36,184 bases of DNA from an uncultured Lachnospiraceae bacterium (GCA_949472775.1 CASWVG010000026.1:1-36184); one strand, 5' to 3'; shown: positions 8,166-16,741, numbered from the stretch's first letter. Numbers and translations: made by a program. Notes: generated from the letters alone by a model not told the origin.

Positions 8166-9456
8166 ACTTGTAGTAATCAAAGGAAAGCCCGTACATCCTT
8201 ACGGTACTGCCCTCCTCTATGCCAAGCGCCTCAAGCTGCTCTAAAATACCCTGCTTGCGCATAAAATCCTGAAAGAATTTAAAGCCTTTCTCGGATTCCA
8301 GATTGGTGTAGGAAAGCATCTTTTCAATGCGCGGCCCCTCCACCACATACTCGTCCGCCTCCTCGTCGTAGACCACGGTAAACGGCTCCTTATCAATGTC
8401 GAAATGGAACTCCGGGAAGAACTCCTGTTCAAACGTCAGCGGTCTGCTGTCCTCCATCTCGCCCAGACGGTTGTTTACAGCGTAGAGAAGCTCTCTGACG
8501 CCCTGGCCGCTGACGGCGGAAATGGCGTAGACAGGAATGCCCTGCGGTTCAAATTCCGCTTTCAGTTTCTCCACGGGATCATCGTCCTTCTCATAGATCA
8601 TGTCGATCTTGTTGGCGGCGATGATCTGGGGTCTTTGGGCAAGTGTCTGGTCATAAGCTTCCAGTTCTTTGTTGATGGCATAAATATCCGCTACGGGATC
8701 GCGACCCTCCGTGGAAGCCGCGTCCACGATATGCACGATCAGCCGTGTCCGCTCGATATGGCGCAGAAATTCATGGCCAAGCCCCACACCCTCCGACGCG
8801 CCCTCGATCAGACCGGGGATATCGGCGATCACAAAGCCTTTGGCGTCCTCCAGATCTACCACACCCAGATTGGGATTCAGCGTGGTAAAGTGGTAATTGG
8901 CGATCTTTGGCCTTGCGTTCGTCACCCTTGACAGAAAGGTGGATTTTCCCACGTTGGGAAAGCCCACAAGTCCCACGTCGGCGATCACCTTAAGCTCCAG
9001 GAGCAGCTCCAGCTCTTTTGCAGGCTGGCCGGGCTGTGCGTACTTGGGCGCCTGCATGGTGCTGGTGGCGTAGTGCTGGTTGCCGCTGCCGCCGCGTCCG
9101 CCTTTCAACAGAAGGAACCGCCTGTTGTCACCAGACATGTCGGTGATGACCTTGCCGCTCTCGGCCTCGCGGATCACCGTGCCCTCGGGCACTTTGATGG
9201 TGATATCCTCGCCGTTTCTGCCGGCACAGTTCTTCTTGCCGCCTTCCTCACCGTTTTTTGCACAGTATTTGCGGACATGGCGGAAATCCGTCAGCGTGTT
9301 TAACCCCTCGTCCACCTCAAAGTAGACGCTGCCGCCGTTTCCGCCGTCACCGCCGTCGGGACCGCCGTTTGGCACATATTTCTCACGACGGAAGGAAACG
9401 TGGCCGTCGCCGCCTTTGCCGCTTTTCACATATATTTTCGCACGATCTGCAAACAT
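8164..9456 (-). CDS. obg: Obg family GTPase (CgtA)
   Basis: 430 residues with all three Obg parts. The glycine-rich N-terminal Obg fold covers about 1-158. The G domain has the P-loop GFPNVGKS (165-172), switch I TTLNPNLG, DIPG (212-215), NKID (282-285) and SAVSG (313-317). The C-terminal OCT domain (about 350-430) is found in Firmicutes but not in E. coli. Obg binds the 50S subunit late in assembly and responds to (p)ppGpp. It follows rpmA across a gap that contains a terminator, so its expression may depend on readthrough or an unrecognised promoter. Confidence 0.97.
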   Translation of the reverse strand: MFADRAKIYVKSGKGGDGHVSFRREKYVPNGGPDGGDGGNGGSVYFEVDEGLNTLTDFRHVRKYCAKNGEEGGKKNCAGRNGEDITIKVPEGTVIREAESGKVITDMSGDNRRFLLLKGGRGGSGNQHYATSTMQAPKYAQPGQPAKELELLLELKVIADVGLVGFPNVGKSTFLSRVTNARPKIANYHFTTLNPNLGVVDLEDAKGFVIADIPGLIEGASEGVGLGHEFLRHIERTRLIVHIVDAASTEGRDPVADIYAINKELEAYDQTLAQRPQIIAANKIDMIYEKDDDPVEKLKAEFEPQGIPVYAISAVSGQGVRELLYAVNNRLGEMEDSRPLTFEQEFFPEFHFDIDKEPFTVVYDEEADEYVVEGPRIEKMLSYTNLESEKGFKFFQDFMRKQGILEQLEALGIEEGSTVRMYGLSFDYYK

Positions 9457-9510
9457 GATTTCTCTCCGTTATAATAAAATCGAATTTCCGTAAATAGGTC
9501 TGTACATATA

Positions 9511-9543
9511 AGAAAAGCCCCAAACATCAGTATGTTCGGAGCT
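9511..9543 (-). terminator. intrinsic terminator between rpmA and obg
   Basis: On the minus strand the arms are AGCTCCGAACA (9543-9533) and TGTTTGGGGCT (9526-9516), pairing over 11 bases with two G-U wobbles, followed by TTTTCTT. It lies just downstream of rpmA and would cut obg and later genes off from part of the ribosomal-protein transcript. Confidence 0.75.
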
Positions 9544-9557
9544 GTATCTTAAACTTC

Positions 9558-9842
9558 TTACTTCTCTACAGGATAAACGGACGCCTGTTTCTTGTCTCTT
9601 CCTTTTCTCTCGAAACGAAGAACACCGTCCACCAGAGCAAACAGCGTGTCGTCGCCGCCTCTTCCCACGTTTACGCCGGGATGAATCTTGGTTCCGCGCT
9701 GTCTGTATAAGATATTGCCCGCCTTAACAAACTGACCGTCAGCTCTCTTCGCGCCCAATCTCTTGGATTCGGAATCGCGGCCGTTCTTGGTGGAGCCGAC
9801 ACCCTTCTTATGAGCAAAAAATTGAAGGTTCATATTCAACAT
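9558..9842 (-). CDS. rpmA: 50S ribosomal protein L27 (with cleavable N-terminal extension)
   Basis: 94 residues. After the N-terminal MLNMNLQFF comes [21 protein letters not shown], the highly conserved L27 start whose tail reaches the peptidyl-transferase centre. The extension ending in FF is the processing signal known in Firmicutes, removed by the Prp protease encoded immediately upstream. The AGGAGG ribosome binding site lies within the last codons of prp. The first ATG (9842) is preferred because its spacing to that site is about nine bases; the second Met (9833) would be too far. Confidence 0.97.
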   Translation of the reverse strand: MLNMNLQFFAHKKGVGSTKNGRDSESKRLGAKRADGQFVKAGNILYRQRGTKIHPGVNVGRGGDDTLFALVDGVLRFERKGRDKKQASVYPVEK

Positions 9843-9846
9843 GGTA

Positions 9847-10179
9847 TTACACCTCCTTAAATGTCAATTTACAATGCTTTTTCCCGTACTGCGCCTCAAT
9901 CCGGCTCAGTCCGAGCGCCAGAGAATCCATCAGTGCGACGGAGGTTTCACGCAGGGACTGTCGTAAAAAAATACAGTAGATTCTGCCTGTCGTTTCATCC
10001 GCCTCCACCTGGATCGGTTCCTTTGTGACCTCCTCAAGAGCGTTCACCGTGTTGATCACGAGAACCGAAATTGCCGCACAGACAATATCCTGACCGTAGT
10101 CCGCATACGCCGCGTGGCCGTTGCAGGTAAATTTCCGATATTCTCCCGCCTTGTTTTTATAAATGGTAATCTCGGTCAT
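9847..10179 (-). CDS. prp: ribosomal-processing cysteine protease Prp (YsxB)
   Basis: 110 residues. The catalytic pair is His22 ([16 protein letters not shown]) and Cys34 (DIVCAAIS), the spacing seen in Prp. In Staphylococcus aureus Prp removes the N-terminal extension of L27, which is essential there; the matching extension is present in the neighbouring rpmA. The start overlaps the rplU stop codon by one base (TAATG), implying translational coupling, and its last codons carry the ribosome binding site of rpmA. Confidence 0.95.
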   Translation of the reverse strand: MTEITIYKNKAGEYRKFTCNGHAAYADYGQDIVCAAISVLVINTVNALEEVTKEPIQVEADETTGRIYCIFLRQSLRETSVALMDSLALGLSRIEAQYGKKHCKLTFKEV

Positions 10180-10484
10180 TACGCGTTGATCTTGTCAATC
10201 TTGATCTGCGTATAGAGCTGTCTGTGACCATTTTTCTTGTGGTAGCCGGTTTTTCTCTTATACTTGTAGACGATGACTTTCTTGCCCTTGCCCTGATCCA
10301 TAACGGTTCCGGTCACGGTCGCGTTTGCCACATCGCCTGCAACTTTAAGATCCTTATCGCTGATCGCGATCACCTGGTCGAAAGTAACGGTAGAACCAAC
10401 CTCGACGTCAAGCTTCTCCACTCTGATCTCATCGCCCTCGGATACCTTGTACTGTTTTCCGCCTGTTGCAATGATTGCGTACAT
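10179..10484 (-). CDS. rplU: 50S ribosomal protein L21
   Basis: 101 residues beginning MYAIIATGGKQYKVSEGD, the standard L21 start, and ending with the KTGYHKKNGHRQLYTQIKI tail. The ATG at 10484 is chosen over an upstream in-frame start at 10511 because it matches family length and follows an excellent TAGGAGGT ribosome binding site. It is the first gene of rplU-prp-rpmA, with a near-consensus promoter about 100 bases upstream and a structured leader between. Confidence 0.97.
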   Translation of the reverse strand: MYAIIATGGKQYKVSEGDEIRVEKLDVEVGSTVTFDQVIAISDKDLKVAGDVANATVTGTVMDQGKGKKVIVYKYKRKTGYHKKNGHRQLYTQIKIDKINA

Positions 10485-10580
10485 ATCTGCACACCTCCTA
10501 TTCATGGACACCTGTCCATTTACTCGCTAACTGTGGTGATGCCCGGGAGGGCACACTTCTACCTCGTTATGCGGCACACT
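10485..10580 (-). promoter_or_regulatory. rplU 5' leader, candidate L21 autoregulatory leader
   Basis: About 95 bases lie between the predicted transcription start and the rplU start codon. They contain complementary segments such as GGACAGGTGTCC (a 12-base self-complementary element near 10506-10517) and a CCCGGGC tract near 10541-10547. Firmicute rplU genes often carry an L21-binding leader. Membership in that RNA family is inferred from position and self-complementarity, not from a covariance-model match. Confidence 0.5.
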
Positions 10581-10585
10581 CAATA

Positions 10586-10614
10586 ATCATATACATTTTA
10601 TGCCAGTTTGTCAA
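10586..10614 (-). promoter_or_regulatory. sigma-A promoter of rplU-prp-rpmA
   Basis: On the minus strand a perfect -35 TTGACA (10614-10609), a 17-base spacer and a -10 TATGAT (10591-10586). The -35 lies nine bases past the stop codon of the preceding response-regulator gene, with no terminator between. Confidence 0.88.
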
Positions 10615-10622
10615 TCACAATT

Positions 10623-11027
10623 TTATCTGTTTTCCAGTCTTTTATCTACTTCTTCCTTCAGGACACGCTCGATTCTGTCATGTAAGTCCTGGGTTTTAAA
10701 AGGTTTGAGCACATAGTCATTGATGCCGAGCCTGGAGCTTTCCACGATCGTCTGCTTCTCACTCTGTGACGTGAGCATGATCACGGGAATTCCCTGACAC
10801 TTTTCCATCTCCCGAATTTCGCGCAGCGTCTCTATCCCGTTTTTGGGCGCCATCTGGATGTCCAACAGAATCAGATCCGGCGCTGTTTTCTGCTTCAGAT
10901 ACTGCAATGCGCGCACACCGGAATTGAGGGGAACGATCTCATAAGATCCTTTCAGCTCCTGCTCGATGGTTGCCAGACTGATCGTATTATCATCCACAGC
11001 CAGTATTGTCAGCTTATTACTTTCCAC
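10623..11027 (-). CDS. single-domain response regulator (CheY-like receiver)
   Basis: 134 residues, receiver domain only. The acidic pocket is Asp12-Asp13 (VDDN), the phosphorylation site Asp56 (LLDIQM), with Thr86 (MLTSQ) and Lys108 (LKPF). There is no output domain, so it signals through protein contact or passes phosphate onward. It lies 16 bases after the hybrid kinase gene and is surely cotranscribed with it. It could receive phosphate from the kinase's phosphotransfer domain. The downstream target is not visible in the window. Confidence 0.92.
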   Translation of the reverse strand: MESNKLTILAVDDNTISLATIEQELKGSYEIVPLNSGVRALQYLKQKTAPDLILLDIQMAPKNGIETLREIREMEKCQGIPVIMLTSQSEKQTIVESSRLGINDYVLKPFKTQDLHDRIERVLKEEVDKRLENR

Positions 11028-11043
11028 TTTTGAAATCCTCCTT

Positions 11044-13896
11044 TTACATTTGTTCTATTAACTTGCGCAGCATCTGCTCTGCCGCGTCATCTTCGTACAG
11101 TTTGAGCTGTTCTCTGATCTTTTCAAGTGCCGTTTCCGTGGACTCCTCCAGCCGGTACTCCAGAATTTCTTCCACTTTATGCGCACAGTCTTTGGATTGA
11201 AAATTTTCCAGATCGCTCAGAGCCGACTGGATTCTCTCAAGCAGCTCTGTTTTTTCCAGGTTCTCTTCTTTTTTCTTCTGGCCGCCTTCCTTGTGTCTGT
11301 CATCCAGATATTTTTGAATGTGTTCCAGCTGTTCTTCATATTCCCGCAGCAGTTTTTCGGCATGACTGTCCACAAAGGTAAAATCTTCTCTCTTTACAGC
11401 CTTTTCCTGCTCTCTGGCCCTGTTGGAAACCTGCATGGCTCCCACGTTTGCGGAAGCGCTCTTCAGGGCATGGACTTCTATGCCATAGGATTTATAATCT
11501 TTTTCTTCCAAAAAGCCGCGCAAAACGGAAAGCTTTCGTTTGCCGTCCAGACAATACAGGTTTAAGAGCTCGTTATACTCCTCAATACCGGCTGAAGAAT
11601 GCTCAGCCACCACGTCGGTGTCGATTCCCTCAATGATAATTTCCTGGAATTTCTGCAGGTTGTCGCTGCTTGACTGTAACTTATCGATCCAGCCGTCCTT
11701 CGTCTGTTTTTCTGCCGGAATCCACTTTAAAAGCGCCATGTGCAGTGTACGTCTGTCAATGGGTTTGGTTAGGAAATCCTGGAAACCGCTTGCCAGGAAC
11801 GTCTCGCGCACGCCCTCCATGGCGTTAGCGGTCAGTCCGATAATGATCGGCAGGGTTCCGTTCTCCCCGCACTCGCTCCGGATGTGCTGTACCGCTTCGA
11901 TACCGTCCATACCGGGCATCATGTGATCCATGAAAATAATGTCAAACAGCGTTTCTCCCACTCGCTTTATCGCATCCATGCCGCTTTCCGCCTCGACAAT
12001 TTCCAGATCATAGGTGTGAAGCAGGGATTTGGCGACTCTTCTGTTGATCACATTGTCATCCACGACCAATACTTTACAGTTCCTTGCCGTAAAGGGCTCC
12101 AGCGCCTTTTCTTTTGGCACTTCCACTTCCGGGACCTCAGACAGCGGCCTGCTGTCCACAATCTTCTGCAATATTTCCAGAATGAAGGTGGAGCCTTCGC
12201 CGTACACGCTCTCTACCTGTATGGAGCCGTCCATCATCTCAGCCAGCCGCTTGGTGATGGAAAGGCCAAGTCCCGTTCCCTCCACGCTTCTGTTTCGTTT
12301 GGAATCAAGCTGCCTGAAATTTTCAAATATTTTTCCGATATCTTCTTTTGAAATACCACAGCCGGTATCTTCTACACGGAAAATAAGGCGCTGTGTATTA
12401 GGCGTTTCCCCTGGCCTTCCTGCAACGGAAATTTTCACATGCCCCTGCTTCGTAAATTTCAGGGCGTTATTCAAAAGATTGATCAGAATCTGTTTGATCC
12501 GGCCCTCATCGCCGAGATAACGGCAGGGAATGGACATGTCAAACTCGCTCAACAGCATAAGGCCGTGTCTGGAAGCGACAATGTCCATCATATTCAGCAC
12601 TTCATTGACAAGCGTTTTGAGATGATATTCCGTTAACACCAGAGTCATCTTCCCGGCTTCCACTTTGGACAGATCGAGAATATCGTTGATCAGCGCCAGC
12701 AGGTTCTGGGAGGAAGATTTGATATCGCGGGCATAACCGTATACTTTCCGCCCCCTGCTCTCCTCCATAATAATGTCACTTAAGCCCACGATGGCGTTCA
12801 TCGGCGTGCGGATCTCATGGGACATATTGGCCAGAAACGCGCTTTTCGCAAGATTGGCCTGCTCCGCCTGCTCTCTGACCTGCTTGATCTCTTCAATGTA
12901 GTTCCTTGTCTTTGTCACATCCAGAATCAGAATCACATATCCCTTTTTACCGCCGTACTTATCAGGAATCTGCTGTACATGCCCCTGATAAAAGCGGCCG
13001 TTTAAGCAGAATTCCTCCCGCGCATTGTCATCGAGAATATCCCGCGGAAAACCTTCCAGTTCTTCGATATGGTTTCCGATGGCATGGGCGTCCAGATCAT
13101 GAAAAATGCCTGCCGCAGCCGGATTGTAGTTGACAATCCGTTTATACTCATCTATCGCAATGACGCCGTCGTTGAGCGTATCAAGTAAAATGCCGGAGGC
13201 AAGACTGCTGAAATCGTACACCTTTCTGCTCCAGATCAGAATGACGACACTTGATAGGATCAGACCAAGCACAGCCGGAGTCGGGTCATACACGGTGGTC
13301 AGTTTCAGGACATAAGAACACAGCACGATCACAGGAACAAAAGAAAGGGCGAGTATGAGCAGATACTTTCTGTCGGCTGCGTAATCCGGCTTTTTGATAC
13401 AGACGCGGATCAGGGCAATCAGGGTAAACGCATAGGGAATGATCAGTGCGCACAGCATAAACACCCAGTATCCCGGGCCATATGTAAGACTCAGATAGGA
13501 ATGGCCGCCTGCCGTCTGCAGCCAGTCTATGCTTCGATAAAAAAGGGAATGCCTGTCACAGGTAAAAACGAGTCCCAGAATAAAGACATCGATGATCTTG
13601 AGAACGGATAAGGTTTTTGCAGGCGCCTTCTCAAAACAGTAATTGAACATGAAATGACAGTAACTGACTGGTATAGTCAATGATCCTATATACTGTATTT
13701 TTACAGCTACCAGAGCCGCATCCATAGAGGGCGCCGTCAGTTCTAACAAATATCCTGCGTTCTGTATCAGGGCGCCCATCAGAAAATACTGCATCAGCTT
13801 CTGATCCCGGGATCCATCCCCCTGCAGCAGAAGAAACAGTGCGAGTACAATCACGCCGATGCCTAAAATACTCAGTCCAACAAAAATGGTATCCAT
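11044..13896 (-). CDS. hybrid sensor histidine kinase with 7TM sensor, REC and Hpt domains
   Basis: 950 residues. Order: an N-terminal membrane sensor with about seven helices (about 1-225, histidine-kinase 7TM type); a PAS domain (about 235-340, GVIAIDEYKRIVNYNPAA); a HisKA dimerisation domain with phospho-accepting His360 (NMSHEIRTPMNAIVG); an HATPase domain (about 455-575, with N-box INLLNNALKF, DTGCGIS and GTGLGL); a receiver domain with Asp657 (FMDHMMPGMDG); an Hpt domain with His809 (HALKSASANVG); and a Glu/Lys-rich likely coiled-coil tail (about 845-950). All phosphorelay residues His360, Asp657 and His809 are intact. The likely final acceptor is the adjacent lone receiver protein. The ligand is unknown. 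A candidate promoter lies at 14012-14040. Confidence 0.95.
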   Translation of the reverse strand: MDTIFVGLSILGIGVIVLALFLLLQGDGSRDQKLMQYFLMGALIQNAGYLLELTAPSMDAALVAVKIQYIGSLTIPVSYCHFMFNYCFEKAPAKTLSVLKIIDVFILGLVFTCDRHSLFYRSIDWLQTAGGHSYLSLTYGPGYWVFMLCALIIPYAFTLIALIRVCIKKPDYAADRKYLLILALSFVPVIVLCSYVLKLTTVYDPTPAVLGLILSSVVILIWSRKVYDFSSLASGILLDTLNDGVIAIDEYKRIVNYNPAAAGIFHDLDAHAIGNHIEELEGFPRDILDDNAREEFCLNGRFYQGHVQQIPDKYGGKKGYVILILDVTKTRNYIEEIKQVREQAEQANLAKSAFLANMSHEIRTPMNAIVGLSDIIMEESRGRKVYGYARDIKSSSQNLLALINDILDLSKVEAGKMTLVLTEYHLKTLVNEVLNMMDIVASRHGLMLLSEFDMSIPCRYLGDEGRIKQILINLLNNALKFTKQGHVKISVAGRPGETPNTQRLIFRVEDTGCGISKEDIGKIFENFRQLDSKRNRSVEGTGLGLSITKRLAEMMDGSIQVESVYGEGSTFILEILQKIVDSRPLSEVPEVEVPKEKALEPFTARNCKVLVVDDNVINRRVAKSLLHTYDLEIVEAESGMDAIKRVGETLFDIIFMDHMMPGMDGIEAVQHIRSECGENGTLPIIIGLTANAMEGVRETFLASGFQDFLTKPIDRRTLHMALLKWIPAEKQTKDGWIDKLQSSSDNLQKFQEIIIEGIDTDVVAEHSSAGIEEYNELLNLYCLDGKRKLSVLRGFLEEKDYKSYGIEVHALKSASANVGAMQVSNRAREQEKAVKREDFTFVDSHAEKLLREYEEQLEHIQKYLDDRHKEGGQKKKEENLEKTELLERIQSALSDLENFQSKDCAHKVEEILEYRLEESTETALEKIREQLKLYEDDAAEQMLRKLIEQM

Positions 13897-13959
13897 AATT
13901 CGATATCACCACGCAAAATATAGTAATCTCCATTCCGGCGCGCTTACGCGTCGGGGCGA

Positions 13960-13982
13960 CACAAATCTAAAATTTGCGTCTG
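13960..13982 (-). other. hairpin in the 5' leader of the hybrid kinase gene
   Basis: Arms GACGCAAAT and ATTTGTGTC (minus strand) pair over nine bases with one G-U wobble around a five-base loop. It lies between the predicted transcription start and the kinase start codon. There is no T run, so it is not a terminator; a leader regulatory role is possible. Confidence 0.4.
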
Positions 13983-14011
13983 CCATCAAACGCGACAACG
14001 GAGTCGTAACT

Positions 14012-14040
14012 ATCATAACAAGGAACGCCCTTTCTGTCTA
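14012..14040 (-). promoter_or_regulatory. candidate sigma-A promoter of the kinase/response-regulator operon
   Basis: On the minus strand TAGACA (14040-14035), a 17-base spacer and TATGAT (14017-14012). It would give a 5' leader of about 110 bases before the kinase ATG at 13896. Confidence 0.6.
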
Positions 14041-14153
14041 CCATAAGCAGCACAAAGCCGTGACAGGACGTTTAATTTCTGTGCATAATCTGTTTAATGC
14101 ACACGCAATAGCTTATAAGATGATAAAAACTGGCGCAGGTGTGAATTGTATCT

Positions 14154-14669
14154 TTAACTTTGCCGCATGCGGACAGACAAAAGCGCCTCCATATCCTCAT
14201 CACTGTAACGGAAAAAGAGAAGAAAGGCAAGCACGGCCACGCCAACGGTAATATAAATGTCAGCCACATTGAACTTCGGAAAATCGATGGGCACAAAATA
14301 GATAAAGTCCACCACATAGTTCCGGCTTACCCGGTCGATCAGATTCCCCACCGCGCCGCTTAAGATGAGCAGCATACACAGGCGCATCGGGACAAAGCGT
14401 CTCTGTCCCGGAAGGGTGAGATATTTCCATAAAAGCAGCACGATAACCAGCGTTGTCAGGACAATCAGGAAAGTCTGCTTTCCCCTAAAGGAGCTGAATG
14501 CAGCCCCTGTGTTTTCCAGATAGGAAAATTCCAGCACACGGCTGATGATCACGAAGGACTCCTGCCCTTTCAGATGAGAAATGGCGAGCTGTTTGGTGTA
14601 CTGATCTGCAAGAAGCAGGCTGCATAATGCAATAATGGACAAAATAAGATGTTGTTTCTTTATTTTCAT
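14154..14669 (-). CDS. lspA: lipoprotein signal peptidase LspA (signal peptidase II)
   Basis: 171 residues, four membrane segments. It cleaves the signal peptide of diacylglyceryl-modified prolipoproteins. The catalytic aspartates are Asp112 (GAVGNLIDRVSR) and Asp137 (FNVADIYITVG), with the conserved ENTGAAFS stretch near residue 52. The best purine tract before the ATG lies about 16 bases upstream and inside a short GAAAG/CTTTC hairpin, so initiation may be inefficient. A lipoprotein substrate is encoded in this same window at 28298-29179. Confidence 0.96.
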   Translation of the reverse strand: MKIKKQHLILSIIALCSLLLADQYTKQLAISHLKGQESFVIISRVLEFSYLENTGAAFSSFRGKQTFLIVLTTLVIVLLLWKYLTLPGQRRFVPMRLCMLLILSGAVGNLIDRVSRNYVVDFIYFVPIDFPKFNVADIYITVGVAVLAFLLFFRYSDEDMEALLSVRMRQS

Positions 14670-14708
14670 GGTTAAAACAGAAAGTTCCTTTCTCTAGTAA
14701 ATACAATC

Positions 14709-14738
14709 ATTTTATGCATTATAGACTGAGTTGGTCAA
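14709..14738 (-). promoter_or_regulatory. candidate promoter of lspA
   Basis: On the minus strand TTGACC (14738-14733), an 18-base spacer and TAAAAT (14714-14709). An overlapping TATAAT at 14723-14718 lacks a well-placed -35. Confidence 0.4.
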
Positions 14739-14810
14739 AGAATGAGACGCCTTTAAAATGAAGGATTCCCGTCATTTTAGTAGGGCGAAAACTTCTAATT
14801 GGTTTTGCTA

Positions 14811-14839
14811 CATAACTGTGAAGGTACTGAACAGTTATG
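14811..14839 (-). other. perfect inverted repeat over the NUDIX stop codon
   Basis: Nine-base arms CATAACTGT (14811-14819) and ACAGTTATG (14831-14839) with an 11-base loop span the stop codon of the NUDIX gene. No T run follows on either strand, so it is a weak terminator at best and could be a protein-binding site. Confidence 0.45.
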
Positions 14840-15416
14840 GATTCCCTGCAAAAAAGAAAGCGGCGATCTGCGCGCGGGAACTGAACTCTTCCGTCTCCAA
14901 CAATTCCCGCACTTCCTCTTTCGTATAAAAATCAGCGGTAATCTGTTCGTTTTCCGAGGTATGGTCCTCAAAATCCCCCTCTGCCTCCACAAAAGCAATC
15001 TGTGTTTTCACATCGGAGAAAGCGACTGCGGCAAAGGAGGGCGGCAGGATGCTGTGGATCTTTTTCACACCAAGCCCGGTCTCCTCGTACAGCTCCCTCT
15101 GGATACACTCTTCCAGAGACTCCCCCTCGTTGATCATTCCTGCACAGAGATTATAGACAAACCGGTTGACGCCCATACGGAATTCCCGCAAAAGCAGCAT
15201 TTTCCCTTCGTGGAAAGCCACGATGGAGACGCCGCTGACCCGCTGTCCGATGGCTTCCGGGCCGGGAATCTCGTGGCGGCTGACAATCTCATATTTCTTC
15301 TCTCGTCCGGCCTTATTGCAGTAGGTCAGCTCATAGTTTTTCAGATATTTTCCGTCCTTTACTTTCTCCATATGTAAAAGTTTCATAGCAGCCAAATTTC
15401 CTTTCTGTGGATGCAT
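14835..15416 (-). CDS. NUDIX hydrolase, ADP-ribose pyrophosphatase type
   Basis: 193 residues from the first ATG. The NUDIX box runs from Gly93 (GMINEGESLEEC) through Arg107-Glu108 to Glu111-Glu112 (RELYEETGLG), so the metal-binding and catalytic set is complete. The aromatic and acidic residues around it resemble ADP-ribose pyrophosphatases of the NudF/YqkG group, but the substrate is not proven. The start is uncertain. ATG 15416 has AGGAA at six bases; ATG 15386 (MKLLHMEKV) matches the usual family start but its AGGA lies 11-12 bases away. The gene follows RNase E/G closely and precedes lspA. Confidence 0.9.
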   Translation of the reverse strand: MHPQKGNLAAMKLLHMEKVKDGKYLKNYELTYCNKAGREKKYEIVSRHEIPGPEAIGQRVSGVSIVAFHEGKMLLLREFRMGVNRFVYNLCAGMINEGESLEECIQRELYEETGLGVKKIHSILPPSFAAVAFSDVKTQIAFVEAEGDFEDHTSENEQITADFYTKEEVRELLETEEFSSRAQIAAFFFAGNP

Positions 15417-15446
15417 CTTCGGTTCCTGTTTTGTAGGCGCGGCAAA

Positions 15447-15465
15447 GACCGCTTCGCAAGCTGTC
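15447..15465 (-). terminator. weak hairpin at the end of the RNase E/G gene
   Basis: On the minus strand GAC, GCTT / AAGC, GTC pair around a GCG loop with one unpaired base per arm, beginning at the rng stop codon and followed by only TTT. Partial termination is possible. Confidence 0.35.
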
Positions 15466-16658
15466 TACGGGTTTTTCAATTGCTCGGCAAGGCTTGGCGC
15501 TACTTTTTTTCTAGTCAGTTCCATCAGCCCCAGTACCGTCAGATCAAGCGCTCTTGCGGGAATGGGATCTCTCTTTAAAAGAGCGCGCATATATTCTAAA
15601 AGTTCCGTTTCCCTTTCCCTGCTTTTTAAATTGATAAAGTCCACAAGAATCATGCCGGACAGGTTTCGTGCCCGCAGATGAACGGCGATCATTTCCGCCG
15701 CCTCCCTGTTGATGCGGTAAAAGGTCTCCTCCTTGTCTTTCCCGGACTCATACTTTCCGGTATTGACATCAATAGAAATCAATGCCTCCGTAGGTTCGAT
15801 TACCAGATAACCGCCGGATTTCAGCCATACTTTTTTGTCGGTAAGCTCCTGCAGGCGCTGTTCCACCGAATACAGCTTATAAAGCGGCAGAAGGGAATCT
15901 TCGTAGAGACGAAGTGGAATATCCGCTTTCCGGCATGGCTCCACAAGGATATCATATACGTCCGGGAGATCGGTTACAACCTCATCATATTCTGTCCGGT
16001 AAGCATTTTCCACAAAAGAAACATAATCCGGTTTATTCCGGTACAGACAGCTGTAACAGGTGCGGGACGGCGCAATCGTCAGAATATGTGACAGCGTATC
16101 CGACAGGAAGCGAACCTCTTCCAGAAGGGCGTCCTCCCTGTCAAGGGTTCCGGCGTTCGTCCGCACAATAAGCCGGAAACGTCCGGAAAGCTGATTCAGC
16201 TCTTTTAATTCGCGGAAATATGCCTGTTTTGCGGCGTCCAGTTTGGAGGAAACCTGTACACCGTCCTTTAAGCCCTTCGGTTTTATCCCAATCACCGCAT
16301 ACTGTCCGGACAGGGAAAGTCTGGTGGTCACGCCGGCGAGCTTCGTTTTCATCGGTTCTTTGGTGACCTGTACGAGCAGTTCGTCGCCCGCCTTTAAGCT
16401 GCCGTCCGGCTTTCGGTTTAACACAAATGCGGTGGCGGCGTCGGTGATCGGAAGGAAGGTCAGATTCTTACCGCCCAAGTCGATAAAAGCTGCGTTTATA
16501 TTGGGAGAAATGCTCTGCACCTTGCCGATGTAAATATCTCCTACCGCTATCGCCGCATCCTGCTGTGCACGGGCGGCAAGGATCCGATTGTCGTTCATGA
16601 GAAGACAGAGGCGTTTTTTATGCAATTTTACGATAATAATTTTGCCCTTTGAACCCAT
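15465..16658 (-). CDS. rng: RNase E/G family ribonuclease, short form lacking the Zn-link
   Basis: 397 residues. It has an S1-like RNA-binding domain (about 38-118, GDIYIGKVQSISPNINAAFIDLG) and an RNase E/G catalytic core. The magnesium-binding aspartates are Asp297 (ISIDVNTGKY) and Asp340 (ILVDFINLKSRE). The protein ends at LTRKKVAPSLAEQLKNP, so the CPxC zinc-link that joins dimers of E. coli RNase E/G is missing; the natural end is supported by a hairpin after the stop. It probably processes rRNA or mRNA. In related genomes it sits between DUF2344 and rplU. Here it has its own promoter (16713-16741). Confidence 0.93.
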   Translation of the reverse strand: MGSKGKIIIVKLHKKRLCLLMNDNRILAARAQQDAAIAVGDIYIGKVQSISPNINAAFIDLGGKNLTFLPITDAATAFVLNRKPDGSLKAGDELLVQVTKEPMKTKLAGVTTRLSLSGQYAVIGIKPKGLKDGVQVSSKLDAAKQAYFRELKELNQLSGRFRLIVRTNAGTLDREDALLEEVRFLSDTLSHILTIAPSRTCYSCLYRNKPDYVSFVENAYRTEYDEVVTDLPDVYDILVEPCRKADIPLRLYEDSLLPLYKLYSVEQRLQELTDKKVWLKSGGYLVIEPTEALISIDVNTGKYESGKDKEETFYRINREAAEMIAVHLRARNLSGMILVDFINLKSRERETELLEYMRALLKRDPIPARALDLTVLGLMELTRKKVAPSLAEQLKNP

Positions 16659-16712
16659 AATGCGGCGCTCTCCTTTTTCTGATTCGCGGCATTGCCCATT
16701 GTTATCGCATAT

Positions 16713-16741
16713 ATTATAACAAATTATCTGAGTTTCAACAA
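16713..16741 (-). promoter_or_regulatory. candidate sigma-A promoter of the RNase E/G gene
   Basis: On the minus strand TTGTTG (16741-16736), a 17-base spacer and a perfect TATAAT (16718-16713). It lies just beyond the terminator of the UPF0145 gene and about 50 bases before the RNase start. Confidence 0.65.
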
